Under the pieces are notes generated by a model. The model saw nothing but the letters and a program-made list of their open reading frames with translations. It ran no database searches and was not told where the DNA came from. Of a stretch of DNA of 64,000 bases, positions 36,018-45,657 are shown piece after piece (the first letter of the stretch is position 1; each line of letters begins with the position of its first letter). The stretch spans positions 314,109 to 378,108 of the forward strand of contig PGZL01000007.1 of NCBI GenBank assembly GCA_002840095.1, in the 5' to 3' direction. Origin of the DNA: Gammaproteobacteria bacterium HGW-Gammaproteobacteria-1. GTDB taxonomy: Bacteria > Pseudomonadota > Gammaproteobacteria > Thiohalomonadales > Thiohalomonadaceae. The translations under genes and the position numbers were made by a program.

Positions 36018-37667
36018 TCAGGCGAACACGCGCCGGATCTCCTCCAGCGAAGTGATCCCCTGCAACAGTTTGGCGCCGGCGTCCTCGCGGATGGTGGCGG
36101 CGCCCTGGCGGCGCAGCAGTTCGCCGGTCTCCAGGGCGATGCGTCCCTTGTCGAGCAGCTCGCGGATGTCCTCGCCGATCTCCAGCAGTTCGGCCACCGC
36201 CACCCGGCCGCGGTAGCCGCTCCGGCGGCAGTGCTCGCAGCCGACCGCCTCATACACCGTCACGGTCTCCGCCGCCCCCTCCGCCGCCCCCAGGCCGTAC
36301 TCGCTCAGCTGCGCCCGCGGCAGGCTCACCGGCCGCTTGCAGTTGTCGCACAGCCGCCGCACCAGGCGCTGGTACAGCACAGCCAGCAGGGTGGCCGACA
36401 GCATGTAGGACTTGATGCCGAAGTCCATCAGGCGGGCGACGGCACCCTGTGCGTCGTTGGCGGTCATGGTGGACAGAATCAGGTGGCCCGACAGGGCGCT
36501 GCGCGCCACGGCCAGCGCCGTCTCCTGGTTGCGCACCTCGCCGATGAGGATGATGTCGGCGTCCTGGCGCACCAGGTGCTGCAGGGACTCGGCGAAGGTG
36601 TAGCCGGCGGATTCGTTGACGTTGGTCTGCTGCACCAGCGAAAGCTGGTATTCGATGGGGTCCTCCACCGTGACCACGTTGCGCTGCAGGATGTTGGTGC
36701 GGCGCAGGGTCGAATACAGGGTGGTGGTCTTGCCGCTGCCGCTGGGCCCGACGGTGAGGATGATGCCCGACTGCTTGCGCAGGCAGCGTTCCAGCACCGC
36801 CACCTGCGCCGCCTCGAAGCCGAGCCGCTCCAGCCGGTGCAGGGCCTCGGTCTTGGGCAGGATGCGCAGCACCATGTTCTCGCCGAAGGAGGTCGGCACG
36901 ATGGCCACGCGGATGTCGTAGGCGGTGCGCAGATAGTTGAAGGCGAAGCCGCCGTCCTGCGGTATGCGCTGCCGCGTGATGTCCATTTCGCTCAACACCT
37001 TGACGCGGGAAATCACGTTGCGGTGGATGCGCGAAGGGAAGGAAAAATAGTGATGCAGCACGCCGTCGACGCGGTAGAACACATGGGAGGACAGCGCCTG
37101 GGGCCGAATGTGGATGTCGGTGGCGCGATCCTTGACGGCGTTCTGGATCAGCAGGTCCAGAAAGGCCTCGATGTCGATGTCGCGCTCATTGGCCGCCTCG
37201 TCCACCAGCGTGGCGATGCGGTTCTCGATGGGGTTTTCCAGCTCGAAGTAATACAGCTCGATGGACTGGGCGATGAGCGCCTTGTCGCTGATGGCGAAAC
37301 TGATCTCCAGCCCGCACAGATCGCGCAGCATCGACGCCAGTTCGGCGGCGGCGGGGTCATGGGTCACCACGGTGAGCACGCCGCGCTTGATGCGCAGCGG
37401 CAATACGCCGTTGTCCAGCGCGATATCCTTGGGCAGGGCCTCCAGCGCCTTTTTCTGCGGCACCGCAATGCACAGGTCCACATAGGGCAGCTTGTGCTGG
37501 GTGGCGACGGCATGGGCAATCTCGTCGGCGGTGACGAAATCCAGCCCCACCAGGATCTCGCCCAGATAGCCGGGGCGGGCCTTTTGCGTGTGCAGCGCCA
37601 CTTCCAACTGCTCGGCGGTGACGTGCCCGGTGCTCAGCAGCAACTCGCCCAGTGGACTGTTCTTCAT
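36018..37667 (-). CDS. GspE/PilB-type secretion or pilus ATPase
   Basis: The 549-residue ATPase has an N-terminal MshEN/GspE-N region ('LGELLLSTGHVTAEQLEVALH') and the AAA-type core with Walker A 'GPSGSGKTTTLYSTL'. 'ATDIHIRP' Asp-box residues, 'LRQDADIILIGEVRN' Walker B (RQDAD after VRQDAD) and a tetra-Cys zinc site 'CDNCKRP... CEHCRRSG' complete it. Such ATPases power type IV pili or type II secretion. No pilus genes lie here, so it is an orphan copy. A GAGGTGAG box precedes the start. It converges with the hybrid kinase, 10 bp apart. Confidence 0.88.
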   Translation of the reverse strand: MKNSPLGELLLSTGHVTAEQLEVALHTQKARPGYLGEILVGLDFVTADEIAHAVATQHKLPYVDLCIAVPQKKALEALPKDIALDNGVLPLRIKRGVLTVVTHDPAAAELASMLRDLCGLEISFAISDKALIAQSIELYYFELENPIENRIATLVDEAANERDIDIEAFLDLLIQNAVKDRATDIHIRPQALSSHVFYRVDGVLHHYFSFPSRIHRNVISRVKVLSEMDITRQRIPQDGGFAFNYLRTAYDIRVAIVPTSFGENMVLRILPKTEALHRLERLGFEAAQVAVLERCLRKQSGIILTVGPSGSGKTTTLYSTLRRTNILQRNVVTVEDPIEYQLSLVQQTNVNESAGYTFAESLQHLVRQDADIILIGEVRNQETALAVARSALSGHLILSTMTANDAQGAVARLMDFGIKSYMLSATLLAVLYQRLVRRLCDNCKRPVSLPRAQLSEYGLGAAEGAAETVTVYEAVGCEHCRRSGYRGRVAVAELLEIGEDIRELLDKGRIALETGELLRRQGAATIREDAGAKLLQGITSLEEIRRVFA

Positions 37668-37868
37668 GGCTCACCTCGGTCCGGCTCCTGCCGTCAATGA
37701 TGACCCAGCCGCCGTATCCGCGCCACCCCGCCAGGGGCGCGTCTTGTATTCCGTGCCAGCTTCGCTATCTTGAACCCCGAAGACCGGCGCACCGGAGCCA
37801 TGCTACGCTGTGACGCCGCAGCACGGATACAGGCGACACCCCGCGTCGCCGGCGAAAAGGAGTGACAC

Positions 37869-38369
37869 ATGACCATGCAAGGGTCCGCCCCCGGCGATAC
37901 AGGCACCGATTTCCAGAAACTGATCCGCTGCAAGGTCGCCGGGCCCCAGGGCGAAAACGGCGTGCGCTTCGTGGCGCTGGAATGCTTTTCCCTGTGGGAA
38001 CACATGATGCGCACGCGCCATGGCTTTATGTGCAGCGACTATTCGGTGGGACTGTGGGTGCCGGCGGAAGAATTCGAACGCAGGGCCGCGGTGTTTTCCC
38101 ATGGCGGCACGGTCGAGGCGGTGGGACGGTTCAACTTCTCCATCTTCGACGACACCTACCACTACACCTACACCGCCTCGCGCTACGTGCCCGACGCCGA
38201 TGCGGAGCAGTTCCGCCAGGCGATGCTGGCGCACATCCCCGAGGACATCCGCCGCAGCAACCGCTTCGACCTGGAGGCGGTGCCCGGTTACTGCATCGAA
38301 AAGGAGAACGTCGCCAGCCGCGACAGCCTGGTGCTGGGCCTGTACCACGGCCTGCACGACGTTTACTAG
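37869..38369 (+). CDS. Conserved hypothetical cytoplasmic protein
   Basis: The 166-residue protein has no signal peptide or membrane segment. It is rich in aromatic residues ('FSLWEHMMRTRHGFMCSDY', 'FNFSIFDDTYHYTYTASRY') and has Cys20, Cys39 and others scattered without a CxxC motif. An AAGGAG box lies 6 bases before ATG 37869, which supports a real gene. I do not recognise the family. It stands alone, followed by about 110 bp with nothing obvious before the convergent copper-chaperone gene. Confidence 0.65.
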   Translation: MTMQGSAPGDTGTDFQKLIRCKVAGPQGENGVRFVALECFSLWEHMMRTRHGFMCSDYSVGLWVPAEEFERRAAVFSHGGTVEAVGRFNFSIFDDTYHYTYTASRYVPDADAEQFRQAMLAHIPEDIRRSNRFDLEAVPGYCIEKENVASRDSLVLGLYHGLHDVY

Positions 38370-38479
38370 AACCTGTTTTAAAAGGCTGGCCGCGGGAAAG
38401 GCGGGAAGAGGGATTTTGCAGCGGAGAGGTGCTGTTGTCCCCGTGGTTCCGCTTTTGCGTTTGGAATTCGGGATGGCGT

Positions 38480-38917
38480 CTATTCCAGCGTACGACGATC
38501 CACCACGGCGAAGGCGACGGTCAGCGCCGAGCCGTCCTTGAAGGTGAGGGTGACGGGAACTTTCGCCCCGGCGGTCATGCCGTGGCTTTTGTACAGCATC
38601 AGGTGATAGCCGGTGTCCTGGCTGAACACCAGGCTGCCGCGGGCCGGGATTTCCAGCTCCGGCTGGAACACCATGCGCGCCATGTCGCCGTCCATGACCG
38701 AACGGTGGATTTCGATACTCTCCGCATTGGGACTGAAGGCGCCGATCAGGTACTTCGGTGCATCGCCGTCGTTGTGCAGCTCCAGCCAGCCCGCCGTCAC
38801 CGACAGCATGGGTGGAATTTCCGCAATCCAGCCGTGCTCCACCCGCATCGTGTCCGCCCGCCCGCTACAGCCGAACATCAGCAGGAAAATGACAAACAGC
38901 AGTAATGCGCGCTTCAT
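38480..38917 (-). CDS. PCu(A)C-type periplasmic copper chaperone
   Basis: The 145-residue protein has a lipoprotein-like signal ending FLLMFGC and a cupredoxin-like PCu(A)C domain. The copper motif is present as His in 'SIEIHRSVMDGDM', Met after it, and 'GYHLMLY' about 25 residues on, matching H-x10-M-x21-H-x-M. Proteins of this family deliver Cu(I) to the CuA or CuB sites of cytochrome c oxidase, often with Sco. Neither Sco nor an oxidase gene lies in the window. It follows a TrpD2-like gene at 74 bp. Confidence 0.85.
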   Translation of the reverse strand: MKRALLLFVIFLLMFGCSGRADTMRVEHGWIAEIPPMLSVTAGWLELHNDGDAPKYLIGAFSPNAESIEIHRSVMDGDMARMVFQPELEIPARGSLVFSQDTGYHLMLYKSHGMTAGAKVPVTLTFKDGSALTVAFAVVDRRTLE

Positions 38918-38991
38918 TGACGGACTCCTGCTCTACCGGTACATGGTACGCGGCATTGTGCCGCATACGCCGCCGCCGCGAAAGCCGGCCC

Positions 38992-40038
38992 CTAACTGCC
39001 GCCGCTGCGCAGGCGCAGCAACTGCTGCAATGCCGCGCCGCCTTGCAGCGCCTCCCGGGCGAGAGGCACGGCAGCGGCAATGGATTCGGCCTTGCCGCCG
39101 AGATAAATGCGAACCGCCCCGTTGTAGATCAGCGCATCGTTCAATTCCGCGCTCTCGCCGCGCAAGGCCCGGCAGATCATGCGGGCAGTTTCCACGGGTG
39201 ACCGGCACGGCAGCGGTTCACTTTCAGCCAGGCCGACGGCAGCGGGGCTCAAAGTCAGCTGTACGGTCTCGCCGTCACGATACTCCAGCGCGGCGACGGG
39301 ACGCAGCGGCAGCTCGTCGCTGCCGTCCAGGCCCTGCACGGCCAGCACATGCTCCGCTCCCTGAGCCACCTGCACCGCCAGGAAACGTTCCAGGAACGAT
39401 CCGTGCGCCGCACCGATCAGCGAGCGCCTGGCGCCGCCCGGATTCATCATCACCTCGCAGCTGTGCAACAACGTGCGGTAGAACAGCATCTGACGCACGG
39501 GACGCAGTCGCTCGATACCGTAACAATAGACCCGGGCGTGCAAAAAACCGAAACCCAGCGCCTCCACGTTGTGCTGCACTTGCACCGGTTCCTGGGCGGC
39601 GGGAATACCGAGCGCCTCCAGTACCTGGCCACTGGTCACTCCGTTCTTGGGAGGCAGGCCGTCCGAGGAATGCAGCAACATGGGCACTCCGGCTGCCGAT
39701 GCCACGATGGCGGCGGCGGGACTCAGTTGCAGAAAGTGCTTGCGGCCGTCGTAGGGCCCGTTGGCATTGACCAGATTGGGCACCTTGGGCGTGATGACGT
39801 TCGACGTCGCATAGAGGGTGGCGAAAAAGCCGAGATACTCTTCCAGCGTAACGCCCTTGAAACGCATCGCGGTGAGAAAAGCGCCGATCTGCGCCGGATG
39901 CGCCTCCGCGGACAAGACAAAGGCCAGCGCCTCCTGTGCCTCGTCGCGGGACAGATCACGAGCGCCGCGTTTGCCCTTGGCCACGTCGCGCAGCGTGTGA
40001 CGAAACGTCAGGCCTGCGTCACTGATGAAGTCATTCAT
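38992..40038 (-). CDS. TrpD2/YbiB-like anthranilate phosphoribosyltransferase homologue
   Basis: The 348-residue protein has the fold of anthranilate and nucleoside phosphoribosyltransferases: an N-terminal helical part ('RDLSRDEAQEALAFVL', 'PAQIGAFLTAMRFKG') and an alpha/beta part. The PRPP-binding loop is altered, 'HSSDGLPPKNGVTSGQVLEALG', compared with the HGSxGxSxKxGSxDVLEALG of true TrpD. That change is seen in the TrpD2/YbiB group, which in E. coli binds DNA and does not make tryptophan. No trp genes lie nearby. An enzymatic role should therefore not be assumed. Confidence 0.75.
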   Translation of the reverse strand: MNDFISDAGLTFRHTLRDVAKGKRGARDLSRDEAQEALAFVLSAEAHPAQIGAFLTAMRFKGVTLEEYLGFFATLYATSNVITPKVPNLVNANGPYDGRKHFLQLSPAAAIVASAAGVPMLLHSSDGLPPKNGVTSGQVLEALGIPAAQEPVQVQHNVEALGFGFLHARVYCYGIERLRPVRQMLFYRTLLHSCEVMMNPGGARRSLIGAAHGSFLERFLAVQVAQGAEHVLAVQGLDGSDELPLRPVAALEYRDGETVQLTLSPAAVGLAESEPLPCRSPVETARMICRALRGESAELNDALIYNGAVRIYLGGKAESIAAAVPLAREALQGGAALQQLLRLRSGGS

Positions 40039-40179
40039 GATCGCGCTTTCCCCGATAAATTAAGCGGGAACCCTAAATCATCGCGGGCGGGGAGTAAATG
40101 GGAAGGACGTTAGGGCGAAGGATGGCTTGGATGCGCCGGCCCGCGGAACGTCGTGACCCCATCCTCTTTGCCTCACACT

Positions 40180-40207
40180 AAAAAAAAAGGGGGCTGACGC
40201 CCCCCTT
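40180..40207 (-). terminator. Intrinsic terminator after nifJ
   Basis: Read on the minus strand, GGGGGGCGTCAGCCCCC forms a tight stem-loop followed by nine T residues, starting a few bases after the nifJ stop at 40212. It is a textbook intrinsic terminator. Confidence 0.88.
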
Positions 40208-40211
40208 TCCT

Positions 40212-43200
40212 TTACTGACTCACCGGCTGGAATTCCGACGGGTCCTGCTTGGCCATGTGCTCGTAGGTCTGCCAGCGCAGGTCCAGCGATTCCTGGGCCA
40301 GCTTCATCAAACGCTTGGCGGCCTCCGGATTGCTCTTCTGCAACACCTTGTAGCGCTGTTCGTTGTAGGCGAACTCCTCCAGCTTCAGCGTCGGTCGCGT
40401 CGAGTCGAGGATGAACGGCTTGCGGCCCGCGGCGCGCAGCTGCGGGTTGTAGCGCAGCAGCGGCCAGTAGCCGGAATCCACCGCCTTCACCTGCTGCGAC
40501 AGGCCGTTGCGCAGGTCGATGCCGTGGGCGATGCAGGGGCTGTAGGCGAGGATCAGCGACGGACCGGGATAGGCCTCCGCCTCGCGCATGGCCTGCAGGG
40601 TCTGCTGCGGGTTGGCGCCCATGGCGACGCGGGCGACGTAGACGTTGCCGTAGGAGATGGCCTGCAAGGCCAGATCCTTCTTGGTCACTGCCTTGCCGGC
40701 GGCGGCGAACTTGGCGGTCGCCGCGATGGGCGTGGACTTGGACGCCTGGCCGCCGGTGTTGGAGTACACCTCGGTATCGAGCACCAGCACGTTGATGTTG
40801 CGGCCGGAGGCCAGGGCATGGTCGAGACCGGAGGAACCGATGTCGTAGGCCCAGCCGTCGCCGCCCACCAGCCATACCGAACGACGCACCAGGTGATCGG
40901 CCACGGTGAGCAGCGACTTGGCGCGCGGATCGTCGAGGTCCTTGAGGCGGCGTTTCAGCTCCTGCACCCGATCGCGCTGCCGGCTCATCTGCGTGCCGAT
41001 CTCCTGGCTGGTATCCAGCAGCGAGTCGATGAAATCCTGCTCGAGCAGATCCGGCATGCGCGCCAGCAGGTCCTTGGCCAGGGCGGTATGCTGGTCGGCG
41101 GCGACGCGCATGCCGAGGCCGAATTCGGCATTGTCCTCGAACAGCGAGTTGGACCAGGCCGGGCCGCGGCCGTCCTTGTTCACCGACCAGGGCGTGGCCG
41201 GCAGGTTGCCGCCGTAGATGGACGAGCAGCCGGTGGCATTGGCCACCAGCAGGCGCGGGCCGAACAGCTGGGTGAGCAGACGCACGTAGGGCGTCTCGCC
41301 GCAGCCGGCGCAGGCGCCGGAGAACTCGAACAGCGGCTCCAAGAACTGGGCGCCGCGCACCGAGGCGAAGTTGACCGTGGAACGGCGGTTGACCGGGATG
41401 GTGTCGAAGAATTCGACGTTGCGGCGGCCGTCTTCCAGCAGCGGCGCCTTGTCGGTCATGTTGATGGCCTTGCGCGACTGATCGTTCTGATCGTAGGCCG
41501 GGCAGGCTTCGACGCAGAGGCCGCAGCCGGTGCAGTCTTCCAGGTAGATCTGCAGCGTGTAGCGCGCCTCGGGGAAGCCGCGCGCGGTCACCGGGGCCGA
41601 CTCGAAGCCGGCGGGTGCATTCTGCAGCGTATCTTCATGATAGAAGCGGGCGCGGATGACGCTGTGCGGGCAGACGAAGGAGCAGTTGCCGCACTGGATG
41701 CACACGCCCGGCTCCCACTTGGGAATGAAGTCGGCGATGTTGCGCTTCTCCCAGCGGGCGGAACCGCTGGGGTAGGTGCCGTCCACCGGGATCATGGACA
41801 CCGGCAGGCTGTCGCCGTGACCGGCCAGCATCGGCGCGGTCACCTCCTGCACGAACTTCGGGGCATTGAGCGACACCACCGGCTTCATCGCGCTCTTCGA
41901 ACTGACCTTGCCCGGCACCTTGACCTCATGCAGGTGATCGAGCGAAGCGTCCACGGCCTTGAAGTTGAGCTGCACCACTTCGGCACCCTTGCGGGCGTAG
42001 GTCTTCTCGATGGCCTGCTTGATCTTGCTGATGGCCTCGTCGCGCGGCAGCACGCCGGACAGGGCGAAAAAGCAGGTCTGCATGATGGTGTTGATGCGCC
42101 GGCCCATGCCTGCATCGCGCGCCACGGTGGTGGCGTCGATGACGTAGAACTTGAGCTGCTTGTCGATGATGGTCTGCTGCACCGGCGCCGGCAGGGTGTC
42201 CCACACCGCCTCCGGTCCCACCGGGCTGTTGAGCAGGAACACCGCACCCCGCGCCGCGTTGTTGAGCATCTCCACCTGGTTGATGAAGTTGGTCTTGTGG
42301 CAGGCGATGAAGTTGGCGGAAGTGATCAGGTAGGGCGCGCGGATCGGATCGGGACCGAAGCGCAGGTGCGAAGTGGTCTGCGAACCGGCCTTCTTGGAGT
42401 CGTAGACGAAATAGCCCTGACAGTAGAGGTCGGTGCTTTCGCCGATGATCTTGATGGAATTCTTGTTGGCGGAGACGGTGCCGTCGGAGCCGAGACCGAA
42501 GAACATGGCGCGGGTGACATTGGCCGGTTCGATGTCGAAGCTCTCGTCATAACCGATGGAGGTGTGGCTCACGTCGTCATTGATGCCGACGGTGAAGTGG
42601 TTCTTCGGCTTGTCGCCGGCCAGGTGATCGAACACGCCCTGGACCATGGCCGGGGTGAATTCCTTGGACGACAGGCCGTAGCGGCCGCCGATCACCCGCG
42701 GCATGGCCGCCAGCTGATCGTTGCCGTAGGCCTCGGCCAGGCCGGTGACCACGTCCTGGTACAGCGGCTCGCCGGCGCTGCCCGGCTCCTTGGTGCGATC
42801 CAGCACGGCGATGCGCTTGCAGGTCTCGGGCAGCGCGGCGATAAGATGCGCGGCGCTGAACGGACGGAACAGGCGCACGGTGATCACGCCCAGCTTGCGT
42901 CCTTCGGCGTTCAGCCGGTCGATGGTCTCCTCCACCGTCTGCGCGCCGGACCCCATCATCACCACCACGTCGGTGGCATCGGCGGCACCGTGGTAATCGA
43001 ACAGGTGATAGTGGCGGCCGGTGAGTGCAGCCAGCTGATCCATGGTTTCCTGCACGATGACGGGCACCTGGGCGTAGAAGGGGTTGGAGCTTTCGCGGCC
43101 CTGGAAATACACGTCCGGGTTCTGCGCGGTGCCGCGGATGAACGGGTTGTCCGGGTTGAGGGCGCGGCGGCGGTGCTCGAACACCAGTTCGTCGTTGATC

Positions 43201-43793
43201 ATCGCCCTGATCTGCTCGTCGGGGATCAGGCTGATCTTGTTGATTTCGTGCGAGGTGCGGAAACCGTCGAAGAAGTTGATGAAAGGTACGCGCGCCTTGA
43301 GAGTAGCGGCATGGGTGATCAGGGCGGCGTCGTGCGCCTCCTGCACCGAGCACGAGGCCAGCATGGCGAAGCCGGTCATGCGCGCGGCCATCACGTCCTG
43401 GTGATCGCCGAAAATGGACAGCGCCTGGGCGGCGATGGAACGGGCCGCCACGTGGAATACCGTCGAGGTCAGCTCGCCGGCGATCTTGTACATATTGGGC
43501 AGCATCAGCAGCAGGCCCTGCGAGGCGGTGAAAGTGGTGGTCAGCGCACCGGTCTGCAAGGCGCCGTGGGCGGTACCGGCGGCGCCGCCCTCGCTCTGCA
43601 TCTCGATGACCTGCGGCACCTGGCCCCAGATGTTCTTCACCCCCTGGGTCGCCCACAGGTCGGACAGCTCCGACATATCCGACGACGGCGTGATCGGATA
43701 GATGGAGCAGATTTCGCTTACGCGGTAGGCAATATGGGCAACGGCGTGGCCGCCGTCGACGGTGACCTGCTTGCTCTGGTTCTGTTCACTCAT
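40212..43793 (-). CDS. nifJ: Pyruvate:ferredoxin (flavodoxin) oxidoreductase
   Basis: This 1193-residue single-chain enzyme interconverts pyruvate and CoA with acetyl-CoA and CO2 using reduced ferredoxin or flavodoxin. The pyruvate-binding N-terminal domain ('YRVSEICSIYPITPSSDMSEL') is followed by the transketolase-like parts. Two [4Fe-4S] motif sets are present (CIQCGNCSFVCP and CTGCGLCVEACP), with a further Cys near 'SGACAGCGETPYV'. The thiamine diphosphate site is 'GGDGWAYDIGSSGLDH' with 'SNTGGQASK'. Length is usual for the family. It is the second gene of an operon with a GltD-like flavoprotein; the pair may run pyruvate synthesis or oxidation in a low-oxygen sulfur oxidiser. Confidence 0.95.
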   Translation of the reverse strand: MSEQNQSKQVTVDGGHAVAHIAYRVSEICSIYPITPSSDMSELSDLWATQGVKNIWGQVPQVIEMQSEGGAAGTAHGALQTGALTTTFTASQGLLLMLPNMYKIAGELTSTVFHVAARSIAAQALSIFGDHQDVMAARMTGFAMLASCSVQEAHDAALITHAATLKARVPFINFFDGFRTSHEINKISLIPDEQIRAMINDELVFEHRRRALNPDNPFIRGTAQNPDVYFQGRESSNPFYAQVPVIVQETMDQLAALTGRHYHLFDYHGAADATDVVVMMGSGAQTVEETIDRLNAEGRKLGVITVRLFRPFSAAHLIAALPETCKRIAVLDRTKEPGSAGEPLYQDVVTGLAEAYGNDQLAAMPRVIGGRYGLSSKEFTPAMVQGVFDHLAGDKPKNHFTVGINDDVSHTSIGYDESFDIEPANVTRAMFFGLGSDGTVSANKNSIKIIGESTDLYCQGYFVYDSKKAGSQTTSHLRFGPDPIRAPYLITSANFIACHKTNFINQVEMLNNAARGAVFLLNSPVGPEAVWDTLPAPVQQTIIDKQLKFYVIDATTVARDAGMGRRINTIMQTCFFALSGVLPRDEAISKIKQAIEKTYARKGAEVVQLNFKAVDASLDHLHEVKVPGKVSSKSAMKPVVSLNAPKFVQEVTAPMLAGHGDSLPVSMIPVDGTYPSGSARWEKRNIADFIPKWEPGVCIQCGNCSFVCPHSVIRARFYHEDTLQNAPAGFESAPVTARGFPEARYTLQIYLEDCTGCGLCVEACPAYDQNDQSRKAINMTDKAPLLEDGRRNVEFFDTIPVNRRSTVNFASVRGAQFLEPLFEFSGACAGCGETPYVRLLTQLFGPRLLVANATGCSSIYGGNLPATPWSVNKDGRGPAWSNSLFEDNAEFGLGMRVAADQHTALAKDLLARMPDLLEQDFIDSLLDTSQEIGTQMSRQRDRVQELKRRLKDLDDPRAKSLLTVADHLVRRSVWLVGGDGWAYDIGSSGLDHALASGRNINVLVLDTEVYSNTGGQASKSTPIAATAKFAAAGKAVTKKDLALQAISYGNVYVARVAMGANPQQTLQAMREAEAYPGPSLILAYSPCIAHGIDLRNGLSQQVKAVDSGYWPLLRYNPQLRAAGRKPFILDSTRPTLKLEEFAYNEQRYKVLQKSNPEAAKRLMKLAQESLDLRWQTYEHMAKQDPSEFQPVSQ

Positions 43794-43835
43794 ACGATTC
43801 TCAAATTCCTAAAAGGACTTGTTAGCCACAGGGCA

Positions 43836-43910
43836 CACGTAGGCCGGACATAGCGCAGCGGTGTCCGGCACCGGCCGCCCGATACCGCTACGCTTTATCG
43901 GGCCTACGTG
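43836..43910. repeat. BIME/REP-like palindrome between the two PFOR operon genes
   Basis: CACGTAGGCC at 43836-43845 has a perfect inverted partner GGCCTACGTG at 43901-43910. Inside are GGACATAGCGCAGCGGTGTC and GATACCGCTACGCTTTATCG arms. A REP-type element in an operon gap can stabilise the upstream mRNA part or reduce read-through. Confidence 0.65.
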
Positions 43911-43930
43911 AGCCAAGAATTTTTCAACGC

Positions 43931-45565
43931 TCAACGTGCAGCGGTCTCGGCGACCATCTCGATGGCGTGGCAAGGGCACTGTTCGGCACAGGTGCCGCAG
44001 CCGGTGCACAGGCTGTAGTCGTAGCGGTATTTCTTGCCGGGACCGAGCTTGATGATGGCGTCTTCCGGGCAGGAGCCGTAGCAGCCGTCGCATTCGAAAC
44101 AGTTGCCGCAGGAGAGGCAGCGCTTGGCTTCGTACACCGCGTCGTGCTCGCTGATGCCCTTGAGGATCTCCTCGAAGCCGCCCAGGCGCTGGGCCAGCGG
44201 CAGGTGCGGCTGCGCCACCTGCGGTGCGCTGGTGCGGTACCACAGCTGCAATTGGTCGTGATGGACGATGGGGTGCTTGGGGCGGGGCTGGTAGGTCTCG
44301 CCGCGCAGCCAGGCGTCGATATGGCGCGCCGCCTTCTTGCCGTGGCCGGTGGCGATGGTCACCGAGCGCTCCGACGGCACCATGTCGCCGCCGGCGAAGA
44401 TGCCGCTGGCGCCGGTCATCATCTGTTCGTTGACGATGACGGTGCCGTCGGCACGGAACTCGATGCCGGAGACGCGGCCGAGGAAGCCGGTGTCGGTCTC
44501 CTGGCCCACGGCCAGGATCAGCGAATCGGCCTCCAGCTTCTCGAAGCGGCCGGTGGGACGCGGGCGGCCCTTGTCGTCCAGCTCCATGATTTCCACCTCG
44601 ATGGTGGAGCCGTCGATCTCCTTGATGGAGCGCATCCAGTTGAACTTGACGCCCTCTTCCAGCGCCTCGTCGGCCTCGAAGTCGTGGGCAGCCATGTTGG
44701 CGCGGTCGCGGCGGTAGATGATCATCGCCTCGTCCACGCCCATGCGCTTGGCCACGCGGGCGGCGTCCATGGCGGTGTTGCCGCCGCCGTAGATGGCGAC
44801 GCGGCGCCCGAGGGTAACCTTCTCGCCGTTCTCCACGCTCTTGAGGAAGCTCACCGCGTCCATCATGCCGCGCGCGTCGCGCGCCGGGATGTCGATCTTC
44901 TTGGACAGGTGGGCGCCCACCGCCACGAACACCGCATCGAAATTGCCCGCGCTCTTCTCGCCCAGCACGTCGTCGACGCGGTAGTTGAGGCGGATCTTCA
45001 CGCCCATGTCCTCGACGCGTTTGATCTCGGCTTCCAGCTCGGCACGCGGCATGCGGTAGGCCGGGATGCCGAAGTGAATCATGCCGCCGGCCACCGGACC
45101 GGCCTCGTAGATCTCGACCGTATGGCCCAGGCGGGTCAGGTGGTAGGCCGCGGACAGGCCGCTGGGGCCGCCGCCGATGACCAGCACCCGCTTGCCGCCC
45201 GGACGGGGCGTGTACTGCGGCTTCCAGCCCTTTTCCATGGCCAGGTCGCCGAGGAAGCGCTCCACGGCGTGAATGCTCACTTCCTGGTCGGTATAGGTGC
45301 GGTTGCAGGCGGTTTCGCAGGGGTGGTAGCAGACGCGGCCATGAATGGCCGGGAACGGGTTGTTCTCGATCAGGGTCTGCCAGGCCTCTTCATAGCGCCC
45401 GGCCTGGGCCAGGGCCAGCCAGGCCTGGATGTCCTCGCCGGCGGGGCAGGCGTTGTTGCAGGGGGGCAGGAAATCCATGTAAACGGGGCGGCGCGAACGG
45501 GCGGCGCCGGTGCCCTTGCCGAACCGGTCCGGGTCCAGGCGCGCGGTCATATCCTTGGAATTCAT
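43931..45565 (-). CDS. GltD-like NAD(P)H:ferredoxin-type flavoprotein partner of PFOR
   Basis: The 544-residue protein belongs to the family of glutamate synthase small subunit-like oxidoreductases. It has an N-terminal Cys cluster 'CNNACPAGEDIQAWL' with 'CYHPCETACNR', then an FAD-binding GxGxxG ('VLVIGGGPSGLSAAYHL'). An NAD(P)-binding fold ('VAIYGGGNTAMDAARVA') and a second FAD motif 'GIFAGGD' follow. The C terminus has two [4Fe-4S] ferredoxin motifs (CGNCFECDGCYGSCP, CTGCGTCAEQCP). It would pass electrons between NAD(P)H and the ferredoxin used by the PFOR encoded 137 bp downstream. No glutamate synthase large subunit is present. Confidence 0.85.
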   Translation of the reverse strand: MNSKDMTARLDPDRFGKGTGAARSRRPVYMDFLPPCNNACPAGEDIQAWLALAQAGRYEEAWQTLIENNPFPAIHGRVCYHPCETACNRTYTDQEVSIHAVERFLGDLAMEKGWKPQYTPRPGGKRVLVIGGGPSGLSAAYHLTRLGHTVEIYEAGPVAGGMIHFGIPAYRMPRAELEAEIKRVEDMGVKIRLNYRVDDVLGEKSAGNFDAVFVAVGAHLSKKIDIPARDARGMMDAVSFLKSVENGEKVTLGRRVAIYGGGNTAMDAARVAKRMGVDEAMIIYRRDRANMAAHDFEADEALEEGVKFNWMRSIKEIDGSTIEVEIMELDDKGRPRPTGRFEKLEADSLILAVGQETDTGFLGRVSGIEFRADGTVIVNEQMMTGASGIFAGGDMVPSERSVTIATGHGKKAARHIDAWLRGETYQPRPKHPIVHHDQLQLWYRTSAPQVAQPHLPLAQRLGGFEEILKGISEHDAVYEAKRCLSCGNCFECDGCYGSCPEDAIIKLGPGKKYRYDYSLCTGCGTCAEQCPCHAIEMVAETAAR

Positions 45566-45630
45566 ATAAATTTCTATATCTCTCAGTCAGTTAGCTGAAA
45601 CAAAGACGGGAATCCGCAAAAATGGGGGGC

Positions 45631-45657
45631 ATTGTACCTGACTCACCAAAAATCCAA
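45631..45657 (-). promoter_or_regulatory. Possible promoter in AT-rich leader of the PFOR operon
   Basis: The gap 45566-45756 includes a strikingly AT-rich stretch (about 45640-45725). On the minus strand TTGGAT (45657-45652) and TACAAT (45636-45631) are separated by 15 bp, which is short. The -10 is good. This would give a leader of about 60 bases. Confidence 0.35.

Noticed and set aside
33479-36253. Minus-strand open frame opposite the hybrid kinase
   Set aside because: No recognisable domain; mirrors the codon structure of the kinase gene.
38992-40038. Tryptophan-biosynthetic TrpD
   Set aside because: The PRPP-binding loop departs from the TrpD consensus and no trp genes are adjacent; TrpD2/YbiB-like is the safer call.
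40257-43853. Plus-strand open frame of nearly 1200 codons opposite nifJ
   Set aside because: The minus strand encodes a full PFOR with all cofactor motifs. The opposite frame is an artefact of high GC at third positions.
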